Source: a bacterium HR17 | GTDB lineage: Bacteria > Armatimonadota > Fervidibacteria > Fervidibacterales > Fervidibacteraceae | Length of the DNA stretch: 64,000 bases | Assembly (NCBI GenBank): GCA_002898575.1 | Contig: BEHT01000008.1 | Location: 1 to 64,000, forward strand | Reading direction: 5' to 3' | Part shown: positions 53,432 through 63,500 of the stretch, piece by piece | How positions within the stretch are numbered: the stretch's first letter is position 1 | Layout: every line of letters starts with the position of its first letter | Notes under the pieces: model-generated | What the model was told of the DNA's origin: nothing | Seen by the model: the letters and a program-made list of their open reading frames with translations, nothing else | Databases searched by the model: none | Made by a program: the position numbers and the translations under genes

Positions 53432-53995
53432 ATGGCGCAGGTGCAACCGACCGTCCGTAAACGGTGGTATGCAGTGCATGTCATGACCGGGCAAGAGGAA
53501 AAAGTCAAACAGTTGATAGAGCGCCGCGCCAAAGTGCTGGGATTGGAAGACAAGTTCGGGCGTATCGTCATCCCCCGCGAGCGGGATACGCAATCCCGCC
53601 GCAGCGGGGGTGAACGGCATGTGTTCCCCGGCTACATCCTTGTTGAAATGGTTTTGGACGAGGAGACATGGCATCTCGTTCGGCGCACGCCGGGCGTAAC
53701 CGGTTTCGTCGGGGCTCAAGAAGGACGCACCGACAGGAGCGGCGTCCCCGTTATTCAACCCCTCAGAGACCAAGAGGTAGAAGCTATCTTGCGCATGATG
53801 GGCGAGGAAGCCGTGCGCCCACGCGCCATCTGGCACAAGGGCGAGACGGTGCGCATCAAGTCCGGTCCTTTCGCCGACACCGTCGGGCGCATTGAGGAGG
53901 TCAACACCCAACGCCAAACTTTGGTCGTGATGGTGAACTTACTGGGACGGGAGACACCCGTAGAAGTGGACTTCGCCCAAGTGGAGCGGGTTTAA
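53432..53995 (+). CDS. nusG: Transcription termination/antitermination protein NusG
   Basis: 187 residues: an N-terminal NGN domain (RWYAVHVMTGQEEKVKQLIE; HVFPGYILVEMVL; RRTPGVTGFVG) and a C-terminal KOW domain (KGETVRIKSGPFADTVGRIEEVN). It binds RNA polymerase and links it to the ribosome or Rho. AAGGAGG precedes the ATG. It follows secE by 15 bases. Confidence 0.96.
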   Translation: MAQVQPTVRKRWYAVHVMTGQEEKVKQLIERRAKVLGLEDKFGRIVIPRERDTQSRRSGGERHVFPGYILVEMVLDEETWHLVRRTPGVTGFVGAQEGRTDRSGVPVIQPLRDQEVEAILRMMGEEAVRPRAIWHKGETVRIKSGPFADTVGRIEEVNTQRQTLVVMVNLLGRETPVEVDFAQVERV

Positions 53996-54007
53996 CGGAA
54001 CCAGACC

Positions 54008-54036
54008 TTGCGTTTTCGCGTTTGCCTTGCTAAAAT
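54008..54036 (+). promoter_or_regulatory. Promoter for the rplK-rplA-rplJL genes
   Basis: TTGCGT at 54008-54013, a 17-base spacer and TAAAAT at 54031-54036, 41 bases before the rplK start. The promoter is enclosed by the inverted repeat GGAACC (53997-54002) / GGTTCC (54046-54051), which could be an operator or form a leader hairpin. Confidence 0.6.
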
Positions 54037-54076
54037 GTCCTGATCGGTTCCCGACCTTAAACAGGAGGGTTGCTGT

Positions 54077-54502
54077 GTGGCGAAGAAAGTCGTGGCGACC
54101 GTTCGGCTGAACTTGCCCGCAGGTAAAGCGGCTGCGGGTCCACCCGTCGGACCGACTTTGGCACCTTACGGCATTAACTTGATGGAATTCATCAAGGCTT
54201 ACAACGAAGCGACCCGCGAAATGATCGGGACGATCGTTCCCGTAGATGTGACCATCTATTCAGATAGGTCGTTCACCTTCGTGCTGCGCCGCCCTCCTGT
54301 CGCGGAGTTGTTGAAGAAAGCCGCCAATATAGAGAAGGGGTCGTCAGCGCCGAACAAAACAAAGGTCGGTCGGGTCACGCGTGAGCAAATCCGTGAGATC
54401 GCCCAACTCAAAATGCCTGATCTAAACACCGACGATTTGGAAGCCGCCATGCGCATGGTGGAAGGCACTGCCCGCAGCATGGGCATTGAAGTCGTCCCAT
54501 AA
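54077..54502 (+). CDS. rplK: 50S ribosomal protein L11
   Basis: 141 residues with the expected [25 protein letters not shown]-type start, [33 protein letters not shown] and the 23S-rRNA-binding C-terminal part ([28 protein letters not shown]). It forms the GTPase-associated stalk base with L10-L12. GTG start at 54077 with AGGAGGG upstream. Confidence 0.97.
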   Translation: MAKKVVATVRLNLPAGKAAAGPPVGPTLAPYGINLMEFIKAYNEATREMIGTIVPVDVTIYSDRSFTFVLRRPPVAELLKKAANIEKGSSAPNKTKVGRVTREQIREIAQLKMPDLNTDDLEAAMRMVEGTARSMGIEVVP

Positions 54503-54571
54503 TCGGGCACTCCCGTCGGCACAGCCACTGCCACTTTTCCCGCCGTGAGACTACAGGCTGGAGGGAGCCCT

Positions 54572-55270
54572 ATGGCAAAACGCGGCAAACGCTACCGCCA
54601 GTTGTTGGAACTGTATGACCGTCAGGCGGAATACTCAGTAGCGGACGCCCTTGAGCTGATCAAGAAGTTGGCGACCGCCAAATTTGACGAAAGCGTGGAT
54701 GTGGCGCTTGTATTGGGTATTGACCCCCGCAAGAGTGACCAACGGGTTCGAGGGGTCGTTCAGTTGCCCCACGGCACTGGACGCCAACCTGTCGTCGCCG
54801 TCATCGCCAAAGGCGAAAAGGTGCGTGAAGCCGAAGAGGCAGGAGCGGATTTCGTCGGAGCGGAAGACCTCATTGACCGCATTGATAAAGGGTGGAAGGA
54901 CTTTGACTATTTGCTGGCAACGCCGGACATGATGCGGTTGGTCTCCCGCTTAGGGCGTAAGTTGGGACCGCTCATGCCGAACCCCCGCACCGGCACCGTA
55001 ACCAACGAGATCGGTGAAGTTGTCCGACAACTCAAGAGCGGGCGCTTGGACTTTCGGTCAGACCCGCAAGGTGTGGTGCATACGGTCATCGGTAAGGTGT
55101 CGTTCCCGACCGCCCATCTCTTGGACAATTTCAAAGCCCTTTTGGACGCCGTCATGAAAGCGCGTCCCGCCACACAACGCGGTCAATACATCCGTTCCAT
55201 TTACCTGTCACCGACGATGGGACCCAGCGTCAAGGTGAGCGTTCAAGACGCGTTGCAGTTGGTGCGTTAA
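54572..55270 (+). CDS. rplA: 50S ribosomal protein L1
   Basis: 232 residues, two-domain L1: MAKRGKRYRQLLELYDRQ, FDESVDVALVLGIDPRKSDQ, GADFVGAEDLIDRI, and the signature LGRKLGPLMPNPRTGTVT. The N- and C-terminal halves together bind the mobile L1 stalk of 23S rRNA. GGAGGGAG stands seven bases before the ATG at 54572. In many bacteria L1 represses its own operon; no clear mimic was found here. Confidence 0.97.
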   Translation: MAKRGKRYRQLLELYDRQAEYSVADALELIKKLATAKFDESVDVALVLGIDPRKSDQRVRGVVQLPHGTGRQPVVAVIAKGEKVREAEEAGADFVGAEDLIDRIDKGWKDFDYLLATPDMMRLVSRLGRKLGPLMPNPRTGTVTNEIGEVVRQLKSGRLDFRSDPQGVVHTVIGKVSFPTAHLLDNFKALLDAVMKARPATQRGQYIRSIYLSPTMGPSVKVSVQDALQLVR

Positions 55271-55300
55271 AGTCTTTGCTTTCAGGGAGGACGGAAACCC

Positions 55301-56233
55301 ATGCCGCGGCCGGAAAAGGTCAAGTTGGTCAACGATTTCGCCGAGAAGTTGAGCCGGTCCAAAAGTTTAGTCGTCACGACCTACATGGGCTTGGATGCCC
55401 AACAGATGGCTGCCTTGCGGCGGCAGTTGAAAGCCGCTGGGGTGGAGTTTCGGGTCATCAAAAACACCTTGTTCGGGCGCGCCCTTCAGCAAGCCGGCTT
55501 CAACGGGGATTTGCTCCAACGGTTGCGGGGTCCGTTAGCCATCGCCATTGGCTACGATGACCCCGTGTCGGCGCCAAAGGTCATACACCAACTTCGTAAA
55601 GACTACGAAGCCTTGTCTTTGCTTTGGGGTATCGTGGAAGGGCGTGTTTACGACGGCTCGCAACTGGAAGCCATCGCCACTCTGCCCTCACGCGAGCAGT
55701 TGGTCGCGGACTTACTGGGAGCCTTGCTTTCCCCTCTTTCGGCTTTGGTGGGCGTTGTGGACGCTTTACTTTGGGAATTGACGGCTGTTTTGGAAGCCGT
55801 CATGGAAAAACATTCTGGACGCGAAGGAGGGTCTAATATGGCCGCAGCCACAAAAGTCCAAGAGTTAGTGGACGCCATCAAAGGGATGTCGCTTCTGGAA
55901 CTCAAGCAATTGGTGGACGCCCTCAAAGAGGAGTTCGGTATCACCGGGGTCGCTCCGGTGGCTGTAGCGGCGCCCGGCGCCCCAACGGCTGTCGCCGAAA
56001 CGCCCCCCGCCGAAGAGAAGACGGAGTTCAAAGTCGTCCTCAAGTCGGCAGGCGAGCAGAAGCTGCAGGTCATAAAAGCCGTGCGCGAGGTCGTGCCCGG
56101 TTTGGGCTTGAAGGAAGCCAAAGACTTGGTGGAGTCAGCGCCGTCGGTCTTGCGCGACGGTGTGAGCAAGGAAGAAGCCCAGCAAATTAAGGAGAAGTTG
56201 GAAGCGGTCGGAGCCGTCGTGGAGATTGAATAA
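55301..56233 (+). CDS. rplJ: Ribosomal protein L10 fused in frame to L7/L12
   Basis: One open frame of 310 residues. Residues 1-179 are L10 ([40 protein letters not shown]; the C-terminal L12-binding helix [19 protein letters not shown]). The frame then reads [11 protein letters not shown] and passes without a stop into [11 protein letters not shown], the start of L7/L12. The connecting codons include a strong ribosome-binding site (AAGGAGG at 55824-55830), so free L12 can be made as well. A TAA exists at 55834-55836 but in another frame. Sequencing error cannot be excluded. Confidence 0.9.
   Translation: MPRPEKVKLVNDFAEKLSRSKSLVVTTYMGLDAQQMAALRRQLKAAGVEFRVIKNTLFGRALQQAGFNGDLLQRLRGPLAIAIGYDDPVSAPKVIHQLRKDYEALSLLWGIVEGRVYDGSQLEAIATLPSREQLVADLLGALLSPLSALVGVVDALLWELTAVLEAVMEKHSGREGGSNMAAATKVQELVDAIKGMSLLELKQLVDALKEEFGITGVAPVAVAAPGAPTAVAETPPAEEKTEFKVVLKSAGEQKLQVIKAVREVVPGLGLKEAKDLVESAPSVLRDGVSKEEAQQIKEKLEAVGAVVEIE
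55838..56233 (+). CDS. rplL: 50S ribosomal protein L7/L12 (internal start)
   Basis: 131 residues when started at the ATG at 55838, seven bases after AAGGAGG. N-terminal dimerisation part [24 protein letters not shown], an Ala/Pro hinge ([15 protein letters not shown]), and the C-terminal factor-binding domain ([38 protein letters not shown]). Several L12 copies are needed per L10, so separate initiation makes sense even though the L10 frame runs into this gene without a stop. Confidence 0.93.
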   Translation: MAAATKVQELVDAIKGMSLLELKQLVDALKEEFGITGVAPVAVAAPGAPTAVAETPPAEEKTEFKVVLKSAGEQKLQVIKAVREVVPGLGLKEAKDLVESAPSVLRDGVSKEEAQQIKEKLEAVGAVVEIE

Positions 56234-56305
56234 GCCGCGCACAGCCGGGCTTGCGTCACTGACACAACGCCGTAAGGTTTTTGGACTCAAGGAGGCGCAA
56301 AAAGC

Positions 56306-59300
56306 ATGGCGGCAGCAACCACGCGCCCACGAGAGGCGCAGAGTTCGTTTGTCCGCCGCTTGCGTGAGCGTTTGCAGCGCTACCAAAAGATTCTGCCACC
56401 CATTGACCCACCGCACCTGATGGAAGTGCAACACCAATCCTACAAATGGTTCCTGTCGGAGGGGTTGCGCGAGTTATTGCGCGCCTTCTCCCCTATTGAG
56501 GACTACACGGGCACACTGGTGCTGGAGTTTCTGGATCACGAGTTGGAAATTCCGCAGCCCCACGCCCATTGCGAGCAATGCCGACAAGGAGCGTGTCACC
56601 AGCACAAATACTTTTCGCCCGAGGCGTGCAAGGAGCGCGGGCTGACCTACGAAGCGTCCCTGAGGGCGAAAGTGCGGCTCATCGACAAAGAAGCCGGCGA
56701 GGTCAAGGAGTGGACAGATGTTTACCTTGGCGAACTGCCCCTCATGACCCCGCAGGGCACCTTTATCGTCAACGGCACCGAACGGGTCGTTGTCGGTCAA
56801 CTGAACCGCTCGTCAGGGGTGTATTTTTCGTCCCACCTTCACGAACTGACCGGACGCGAGATGTTCATGGCGCAAATCGTCGCCCGCAACGGCAACTGGT
56901 TGGAATTTGAAACGGTCGTGGAGACGAAACAGGAAGAACGCGCCAAAGAGCGGGTGACGGTTCGCGTGCGCGTGGGCGGCTCCAAACCCATGCCAGCGAC
57001 GCTCTTGCTCAAAGCGTTCAGCGCCCTGCGCGAGACGCGGGGAATTGCCCCGACCCCTCGCTATTTGCCCAAGACAGCCCGCGCTCTCATCGGCAAGCGG
57101 TTGGCAGAACCGGTCATTGACCTGAGCACAGGCGAGTTCCTCGCCCACGAGAACACCGTCGTGACAGCCGAACTGTGGGAACGCTTCCAAACAGCCCAAG
57201 TGGACAAAGTAGGCGTTTTGGAAGAGCGCCTGCCGTGCAGCACGACCGCCGACATCGTGCGCCTTTTCAGTGTTCCCCTCACCTTCACCAGCCCCATTAC
57301 TCTGTCGGCGGAGGAAGCCGATGAACAACGGCTGTGGTTGCTGGACGACTTAGTGGACCCTCGCAGCCGTCGCGTTGTTGTAAAAGCGCCGACGCGGGTC
57401 ACCGGCGAAGTGTTGGAACGCCTCAACCGCCTATTGGAGGCGGGCTTAACGGAGGTAACCTTGTATCGGTGCGACCCTTACATCAGCGACACTTTGGATG
57501 TGGATCCCGCGCCAGATGAACGCACGGCGTTGTTGACCGTTTACCGCGTATTGCGCCCCTCGGAACCCGCCACTTGGGACGCCGCGCGGGAGTTGCTTTA
57601 CAGCCTGTTTTTGGACTCACGCCGCTATGACTTGGGGCGGGTCGGTCGCTACCTGCTGAACCGCAAATTGGGCTTCAAAGAGTGGTTGGGCGATGAACCC
57701 CCCATAGACCGCGTGACGATGACGATTGAAGACATCGTGGGCACTTTGCGGGCGCTCATCTGTTTCCGCGAAAAAATGGAAAGTCTGGACGAGAAGATGG
57801 GCGAGCCGTTCTGGGGGTTGTTCCGACAGACTTACAACGGTGACCAGCCCCAAATCCCTGAGGTCTTGCAGCACCCCGATTGGATGCCCCTGCTTCAGGA
57901 CGATGTTGACCACCTCAAAAACAAGCGGTTGCGCAGCGTCGGCGAACTGTTGCAGTCGCAGCTGCGTGCGGCGCTGTTGCGCATGGAACGCGCGATCAAG
58001 GAGCGGATGGCGACCGTCCCCCGCGAGCAACTGTCGCCCAACCAACTGCTGTCCATCAAACCCCTTCAAGCCGCTATTCGGTCCTTCTTCGCCTCAGGGC
58101 AGTTGTCCCAGTTCATGAGCCAGCACAACCCGTTGGACGAATTGGAGCACAAACGCCGCATGACCGCGCTCGGACCGGGGGGAATCTCGCGCGAAAGCGC
58201 CAAAGGCATGCTGCAGTTGCGCGATGTCCACGCCAGCCACTACGGGCGCATTTGCCCCATCCAAACGCCAGAAGGTCCCAACATTGGGCTCATCTCGCAC
58301 CTTGCGGTTTACGCCCGCGTGGACGAGTTCGGATTCCTGCGCACGCCTTACCGCGTCGTCAAAAACGGGCGAGTGACGGGCGAGGTCGTCTGGCTGGCTC
58401 CCGATGAGGACGAACGCCATTACATCGCCCCTGCCGACACGCCGGTGGACGAAAAAGGGCAAATCATCCCCGACCGCCTCATCGTGCGCGGTCCTAAGCC
58501 CGAAACGGGCGAACCGGGCTACTTGTGGGTCAGTCGGGAAGAAGTGCATTTCATGGACGCCTCGCCTCGGCAATGCTTCTCCATCGCGACCAACCTCATC
58601 CCATTTCTGGAGCATGACGACGCTAACCGCGCGCTGATGGGTTCCAACATGCAGCGCCAAGCGGTTCCGTTGGTGCGCCCTGAAGCCCCCCTCGTGAAAA
58701 CGGGCATGGAAGGGCGCGCCGCACGCGACAGCGGCGCCCTCGTCATCGCTGAGGAAGACGGTGTGGTCACTTATGTGGACGCATCCCGCATTGAGGTCAC
58801 AACGCGGTCTGGCGAACGCAAGGTCTACGATTTGCGCTTGTTCCGCCGGTCCAATCAAGGCACTTGTTGGCACCAACGCCCGATCGTGTCCAAAGGGCAG
58901 CGGGTCAAAAAAGGTGATGTTTTGGCAGACGGACCTGCCACGCAGAACGGGGAACTGGCGTTAGGGCGCAACCTGTTGGTAGCGTTTATGGTCTGGGAAG
59001 GCTACAACTACGAGGACGCCATCGTTATCAGCGACCGTCTGGTCAAGGAAGACATTTTCACCAGCATCCACATTGAAAGTTACGAAGTCACCGCCCGCGA
59101 CACCAAACTCGGTCCCGAAGAAATCACCCGCGATGTGCCCAACGTTTCCGAGGAGCGGTTGAAGTTCTTGGACGAAAACGGCATCGTCGTGGTCGGTGCC
59201 GAGGTAAAAGCCGAAGACATTTTGGTCGGCAAAGCCGTGCCCAAAGCGGCGACGGAACTGTCGCCTGAAGACCGGCTCATGGTCGCCATCTTCGGCAAGA

Positions 59301-60535
59301 AAGCCGAAGACATGAAGGACGCCTCCTTGCGGGTGCCGCCGGGCGAATGGGGAACGGTTATCGGCACCGTCGTCCTCGCCCGCTACAAATACCGCTGCCG
59401 CAAGTGTGGGGAAATCCTCCGCCACTGGAAGAAATTAGAGCGCACTGAGCACAGCCGCTGCGGCGGCAAGTTAGATCAACTGCCCAGCGACGAACTGAAA
59501 ACGGGCGTTAACATGATGGTGCGCGTCTATGTCGCCCAACGGCGCAAGATCGCTGTCGGCGATAAAATGGCAGGGCGTCACGGCAACAAAGGGGTCGTCG
59601 CCAAAATCCTGCCGGAAGCCGATATGCCTTACCTGCCTGATGGCACACCCGTGGACATCGTCCTCAGCCCCTTAGGTGTGCCGTCGCGCATGAACATCGG
59701 GCAGTTGTTGGAGACCCACTTGGGGTGGCTCGCTCGGTTCCACGGCACTGCCTTTGAGGTGCCTCCGTTTCTCGGTGTGGTCAAAGAAACGGATATCTTG
59801 GAAGGCTTCCGCGAAGCCGTTAACGAACTGCAAAAAGATGCCCTGTATGCCATTGCCACGACCGAATGGCACCTGAAAGTGCGCAAGCCCCATTGGGGTG
59901 AACCCGCCAGCGATTACGCCCGCGAGTTAGCCGATCTCGTCGCCCAACAACCCCCTGAACAGAGAGAGCGGTTGTTGGCGACCTTGAGCCTCCCTGCCGA
60001 CGCTGACGGCAAGGCAATCGTTGATACCTTGCTGGCGCGGGCGTATCGCCGCGTCGGTTTCGACCCAGAAACGGGCAAGTCTATCCTCTACGACGGACGC
60101 ACCGGTGAACCCTTTGACCAACCCGTCACCGTCGGTTGGATGTTCGTGATGAAACTCATTCACATGGTGGAAGACAAAATCCACGCCCGCGCGACGGGAC
60201 CGTATTCGTTGGTCACGCAGCAGCCGTTAGGCGGTAAAGCCCAATTCGGAGGGCAGCGGCTGGGCGAGATGGAAGTGTGGGCGTTGGAAGCCTACGGCGC
60301 CGCCTACAACCTCCAAGAGATGCTCACGGTCAAGTCCGACGATGTGCAAGGGCGTGTCCAGATGTTTGAAGACATCGCCCACGGACGCAACATTCTGGAA
60401 GCCGGCATCCCTGAATCCTTCAAAATCCTCGTCAAGGAACTGCAAAGCCTCGGGTTGCAGGTCACCGTGGAAACCCGTGACGGGGTGCCGGTGGAACTGA
60501 AAGACGACGAGGAGGTAAAAGCGGAGGGCGGGTAA
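56306..60535 (+). CDS. rpoB: DNA-directed RNA polymerase subunit beta
   Basis: 1409 residues, complete. Typical blocks: FIVNGTERVVVGQLNRSSGVYF, the rifampicin region SQFMSQHNPLDELEHKRRMTALGPGG, HYGRICPIQTPEGPNIGLI, GDKMAGRHGNKGVV and the C-terminal GGKAQFGGQRLGEMEVWALEAYGAAY. Two Cys/His-rich insertions are unusual: residues 89-108 (HCEQCRQGACHQHKYF) and 1031-1052 (CRKC...HSRC, zinc-ribbon-like). AAGGAGG lies upstream of the ATG. The gene starts 72 bases after rplL, and rpoC follows. Confidence 0.97.
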   Translation: MAAATTRPREAQSSFVRRLRERLQRYQKILPPIDPPHLMEVQHQSYKWFLSEGLRELLRAFSPIEDYTGTLVLEFLDHELEIPQPHAHCEQCRQGACHQHKYFSPEACKERGLTYEASLRAKVRLIDKEAGEVKEWTDVYLGELPLMTPQGTFIVNGTERVVVGQLNRSSGVYFSSHLHELTGREMFMAQIVARNGNWLEFETVVETKQEERAKERVTVRVRVGGSKPMPATLLLKAFSALRETRGIAPTPRYLPKTARALIGKRLAEPVIDLSTGEFLAHENTVVTAELWERFQTAQVDKVGVLEERLPCSTTADIVRLFSVPLTFTSPITLSAEEADEQRLWLLDDLVDPRSRRVVVKAPTRVTGEVLERLNRLLEAGLTEVTLYRCDPYISDTLDVDPAPDERTALLTVYRVLRPSEPATWDAARELLYSLFLDSRRYDLGRVGRYLLNRKLGFKEWLGDEPPIDRVTMTIEDIVGTLRALICFREKMESLDEKMGEPFWGLFRQTYNGDQPQIPEVLQHPDWMPLLQDDVDHLKNKRLRSVGELLQSQLRAALLRMERAIKERMATVPREQLSPNQLLSIKPLQAAIRSFFASGQLSQFMSQHNPLDELEHKRRMTALGPGGISRESAKGMLQLRDVHASHYGRICPIQTPEGPNIGLISHLAVYARVDEFGFLRTPYRVVKNGRVTGEVVWLAPDEDERHYIAPADTPVDEKGQIIPDRLIVRGPKPETGEPGYLWVSREEVHFMDASPRQCFSIATNLIPFLEHDDANRALMGSNMQRQAVPLVRPEAPLVKTGMEGRAARDSGALVIAEEDGVVTYVDASRIEVTTRSGERKVYDLRLFRRSNQGTCWHQRPIVSKGQRVKKGDVLADGPATQNGELALGRNLLVAFMVWEGYNYEDAIVISDRLVKEDIFTSIHIESYEVTARDTKLGPEEITRDVPNVSEERLKFLDENGIVVVGAEVKAEDILVGKAVPKAATELSPEDRLMVAIFGKKAEDMKDASLRVPPGEWGTVIGTVVLARYKYRCRKCGEILRHWKKLERTEHSRCGGKLDQLPSDELKTGVNMMVRVYVAQRRKIAVGDKMAGRHGNKGVVAKILPEADMPYLPDGTPVDIVLSPLGVPSRMNIGQLLETHLGWLARFHGTAFEVPPFLGVVKETDILEGFREAVNELQKDALYAIATTEWHLKVRKPHWGEPASDYARELADLVAQQPPEQRERLLATLSLPADADGKAIVDTLLARAYRRVGFDPETGKSILYDGRTGEPFDQPVTVGWMFVMKLIHMVEDKIHARATGPYSLVTQQPLGGKAQFGGQRLGEMEVWALEAYGAAYNLQEMLTVKSDDVQGRVQMFEDIAHGRNILEAGIPESFKILVKELQSLGLQVTVETRDGVPVELKDDEEVKAEGG

Positions 60536-60578
60536 GGTTCACACCCGCCCCCGAGCATACACCCTTTGGGGGTGACTC

Positions 60579-63500
60579 ATGTTGGAGACGAAAACGCAGC
60601 GCCCGACCAACTACTTTGAGGTCGTTCGCATCGGTCTGGCATCGCCGCAAGACATCCGTTCATGGTCGCACGGCGAGGTCAAACGCCCCGAAACAATCAA
60701 CTACCGCACCTTCCGACCGGAAAAAGACGGGTTATTTGACGAACGCATTTTCGGTCCGACGAAGGACTACGAATGCGCGTGTGGGCGCTATAAGAAACGC
60801 AAGTTCGCCGGCATCGTGTGTGAGCGATGCGGTGTTGAAGTTACTTCCTCAAGGGTGCGCCGCCGCCGCATGGGGCACATTGAGTTAGTCTCGCCCGTCG
60901 CCCACATCTGGTTCTTCCGCAACACCCCCTCGGTTATCGCCATGTTGCTGGACATCTCGCCCAAACTCGTAGAACGGGTCGTTTACTTGACGACTTACAT
61001 CGTCACGCAGGTAGACCCCCGCGCAATCCGTCAAGAACGGGACAACCTGCAAAAAGCCGTGGAGTTGGAAAAATCGGAAATTGACGCCAGTGTCCGCAAC
61101 CACATCAACCGGTTGCGCCGCGAACAGGAAAATTTGCGCGACCGCGCCCGCAAAGGGCAAATGCCCCTTGAGGACGCAGAGGACCAAATTCGCGCCTTAG
61201 AAAAAGAAATCCAAACCGTAGAGCAGCAAGCCGAAGAACAAAAGCAGGAATTGGACAAGGCGCTGGAGTTGCTGCAAGCCCTCCAACCCAAACAGGCGTT
61301 GTCGCCGGAGGAGTTTCTATCGCTGAAGCGGTTGCTGGAGACGGCGCAACGCAAACTCGGTCGCCCCTACGATCACCTGTTCAAAGCGGGCACCGGCCCT
61401 GAAGCCTTGCGGGAGTTGTTGGAAGATTTAGACTTGGAACGCACGGCGCGGGAACTGCGCCGGGCTTTACAGGACACCACTGGAGCCAAGCGCGCCCGTC
61501 TCATCAAACGGTTGGAGGTCATAGAGGCTTTCCGCAAGTCCCGCAACCGCCCTGAATGGATGATCATGGAAGTGCTGCCCGTGCTGCCGCCGGATTTACG
61601 CCCGATGGTGCAATTGGACGGTGGTCGGTTTGCCACCAGCGACCTGAACGACCTGTATCGGCGGGTCATTAACCGTAACAACCGGCTCAAGAAGATGCGG
61701 GAAATTCGCGCCCCCGAAAGCATCATTAACCACGAAAAACGCTTGCTGCAGGAAGCCGTAGACGCACTCTTGGACAACTCCCGCAAACCCCACCCCGTTC
61801 AAGGACCGACAGGGCGTCCGCTTAAGTCGTTGTCGGACATGCTGCGGGGCAAAGAAGGACGGTTCCGCCGCAACCTGCTGGGCAAGCGCGTGGACTATTC
61901 GGGGCGTTCTGTCATTGTTGTCGGTCCCCAATTGAAACTTTACCAGTGCGGGTTACCTCGGGTGATGGCGAAGGAGTTGTTCCGCCCGTTCCTGATGCAC
62001 TGGTTGGAGCGCCATTCTGACCAGACAGGCATTTACACCCTCCGCAGTGCCCGCCGACTCTTGGAAGAGGACGACAACCCGTTGGTGCACGAAGCGTTGG
62101 AGCATGTCGTGAAAAACCATCCCGTGCTGTTGAACCGCGCCCCCACTTTGCACCGTCTGGGCATTCAAGCCTTTGAGCCCGTTTTGGTGGACGGCAAAGC
62201 CATTCAGATTCACCCGCTCGTTTGCCCGCCTTACAACGCCGATTTTGACGGCGACCAAATGGCGGTCCATGTGCCTTTGTCGGTCACGGCGCAAGCCGAA
62301 GCGCGCCTGCTGATGATGTCGTCCAACAACATCTTTTCGCCGGCGAACGGGCAACCGTTGATGGCGCCCGGCTACGACATCGCCTTGGGTTGCTACTACC
62401 TGACGCTGTGTCAGGAATTACCCGAAGAGACGCATATCGCTTACACGCCTGGGCGCAAAACTTTCGCCACGCCGGTAGAAGTGTTGCTTTACGCCCGCAA
62501 AGGGCTGTTGCGATTAGACGAGGAAGTCACCATCGGTAACGAGCGAGCGCCCGTTTACCGCCATATTTTGCACTACCTCGCCCCACGCGGGCGCGCGTTT
62601 GCCGACCCTGCAACGGCACTGCGGATGTTGGAAACAGGTCAACTCCACTGGCAAGCGGACATTTTGGTGCGCCACCCAGCGGCGAGCGCCGACGGTCACG
62701 GCTGGCTGTTGACGACGCCAGGGCGTCTGCTTTTCAACAGCCTGCTGCCGCCTGACTTCGGCTACATCAATGAACCGGTGACCAAAGGCAAACTGCGCGA
62801 CATCGTCATCCAACTTTATGAGCGTTACAGCAACGCGCGGTTGGTGCAATTTCTGGACGAGGTCAAAGACCTCGGTTTCCATATCGCCACCCTTTCAGGC
62901 ATCACCCTCTCGGTCGCAGACCTGCGGGTGCGTACCGAACGCGAGCAAATCATCCGCCAAGCCGAGGAGAAGGTGCGGCAAATTGAAGAAGCCTACGAAC
63001 AAGGCTTGATGAGCCCCTTTGAACGAGAGGAGCAAATCTACCGCACTTGGATGGATGTCGTGGACAAAGTGACCGAACAGGTTATGCAAAACATCGGTCC
63101 CTTCAACCCGTTGTTTATGATGGCGGAAAGCGGTGCTCGCGGTCGCAAAGAGCAAATCGTGCAATTGGCGGGGTTGCGCGGTTTGATGACGACAGCGTTG
63201 GGCACGATCATTAGCGACCTGCCCGTCAAAAGCAACTTCCGCGATGGGTTAAGCCTGTTGGAATACTTCGTCTGCACTTTCTCGGCGCGGCGCACCCTCG
63301 CAGACACCGCTTTGCGCACTTCCGACGCAGGTTACCTGACCCGCCGGCTGGTGGATGTCGCCCAAGATGTGGTCATCAAAGCGATTGACTGTGGGACGAC
63401 AGAGGGGATAGAGGTCACAGCGATTGAAGAGCGCCAACGCTTGGACGAACACCGCGAGCAAGTCGTGACCATCGTCCCCTTGTCGGAACGCATCTTCGGA

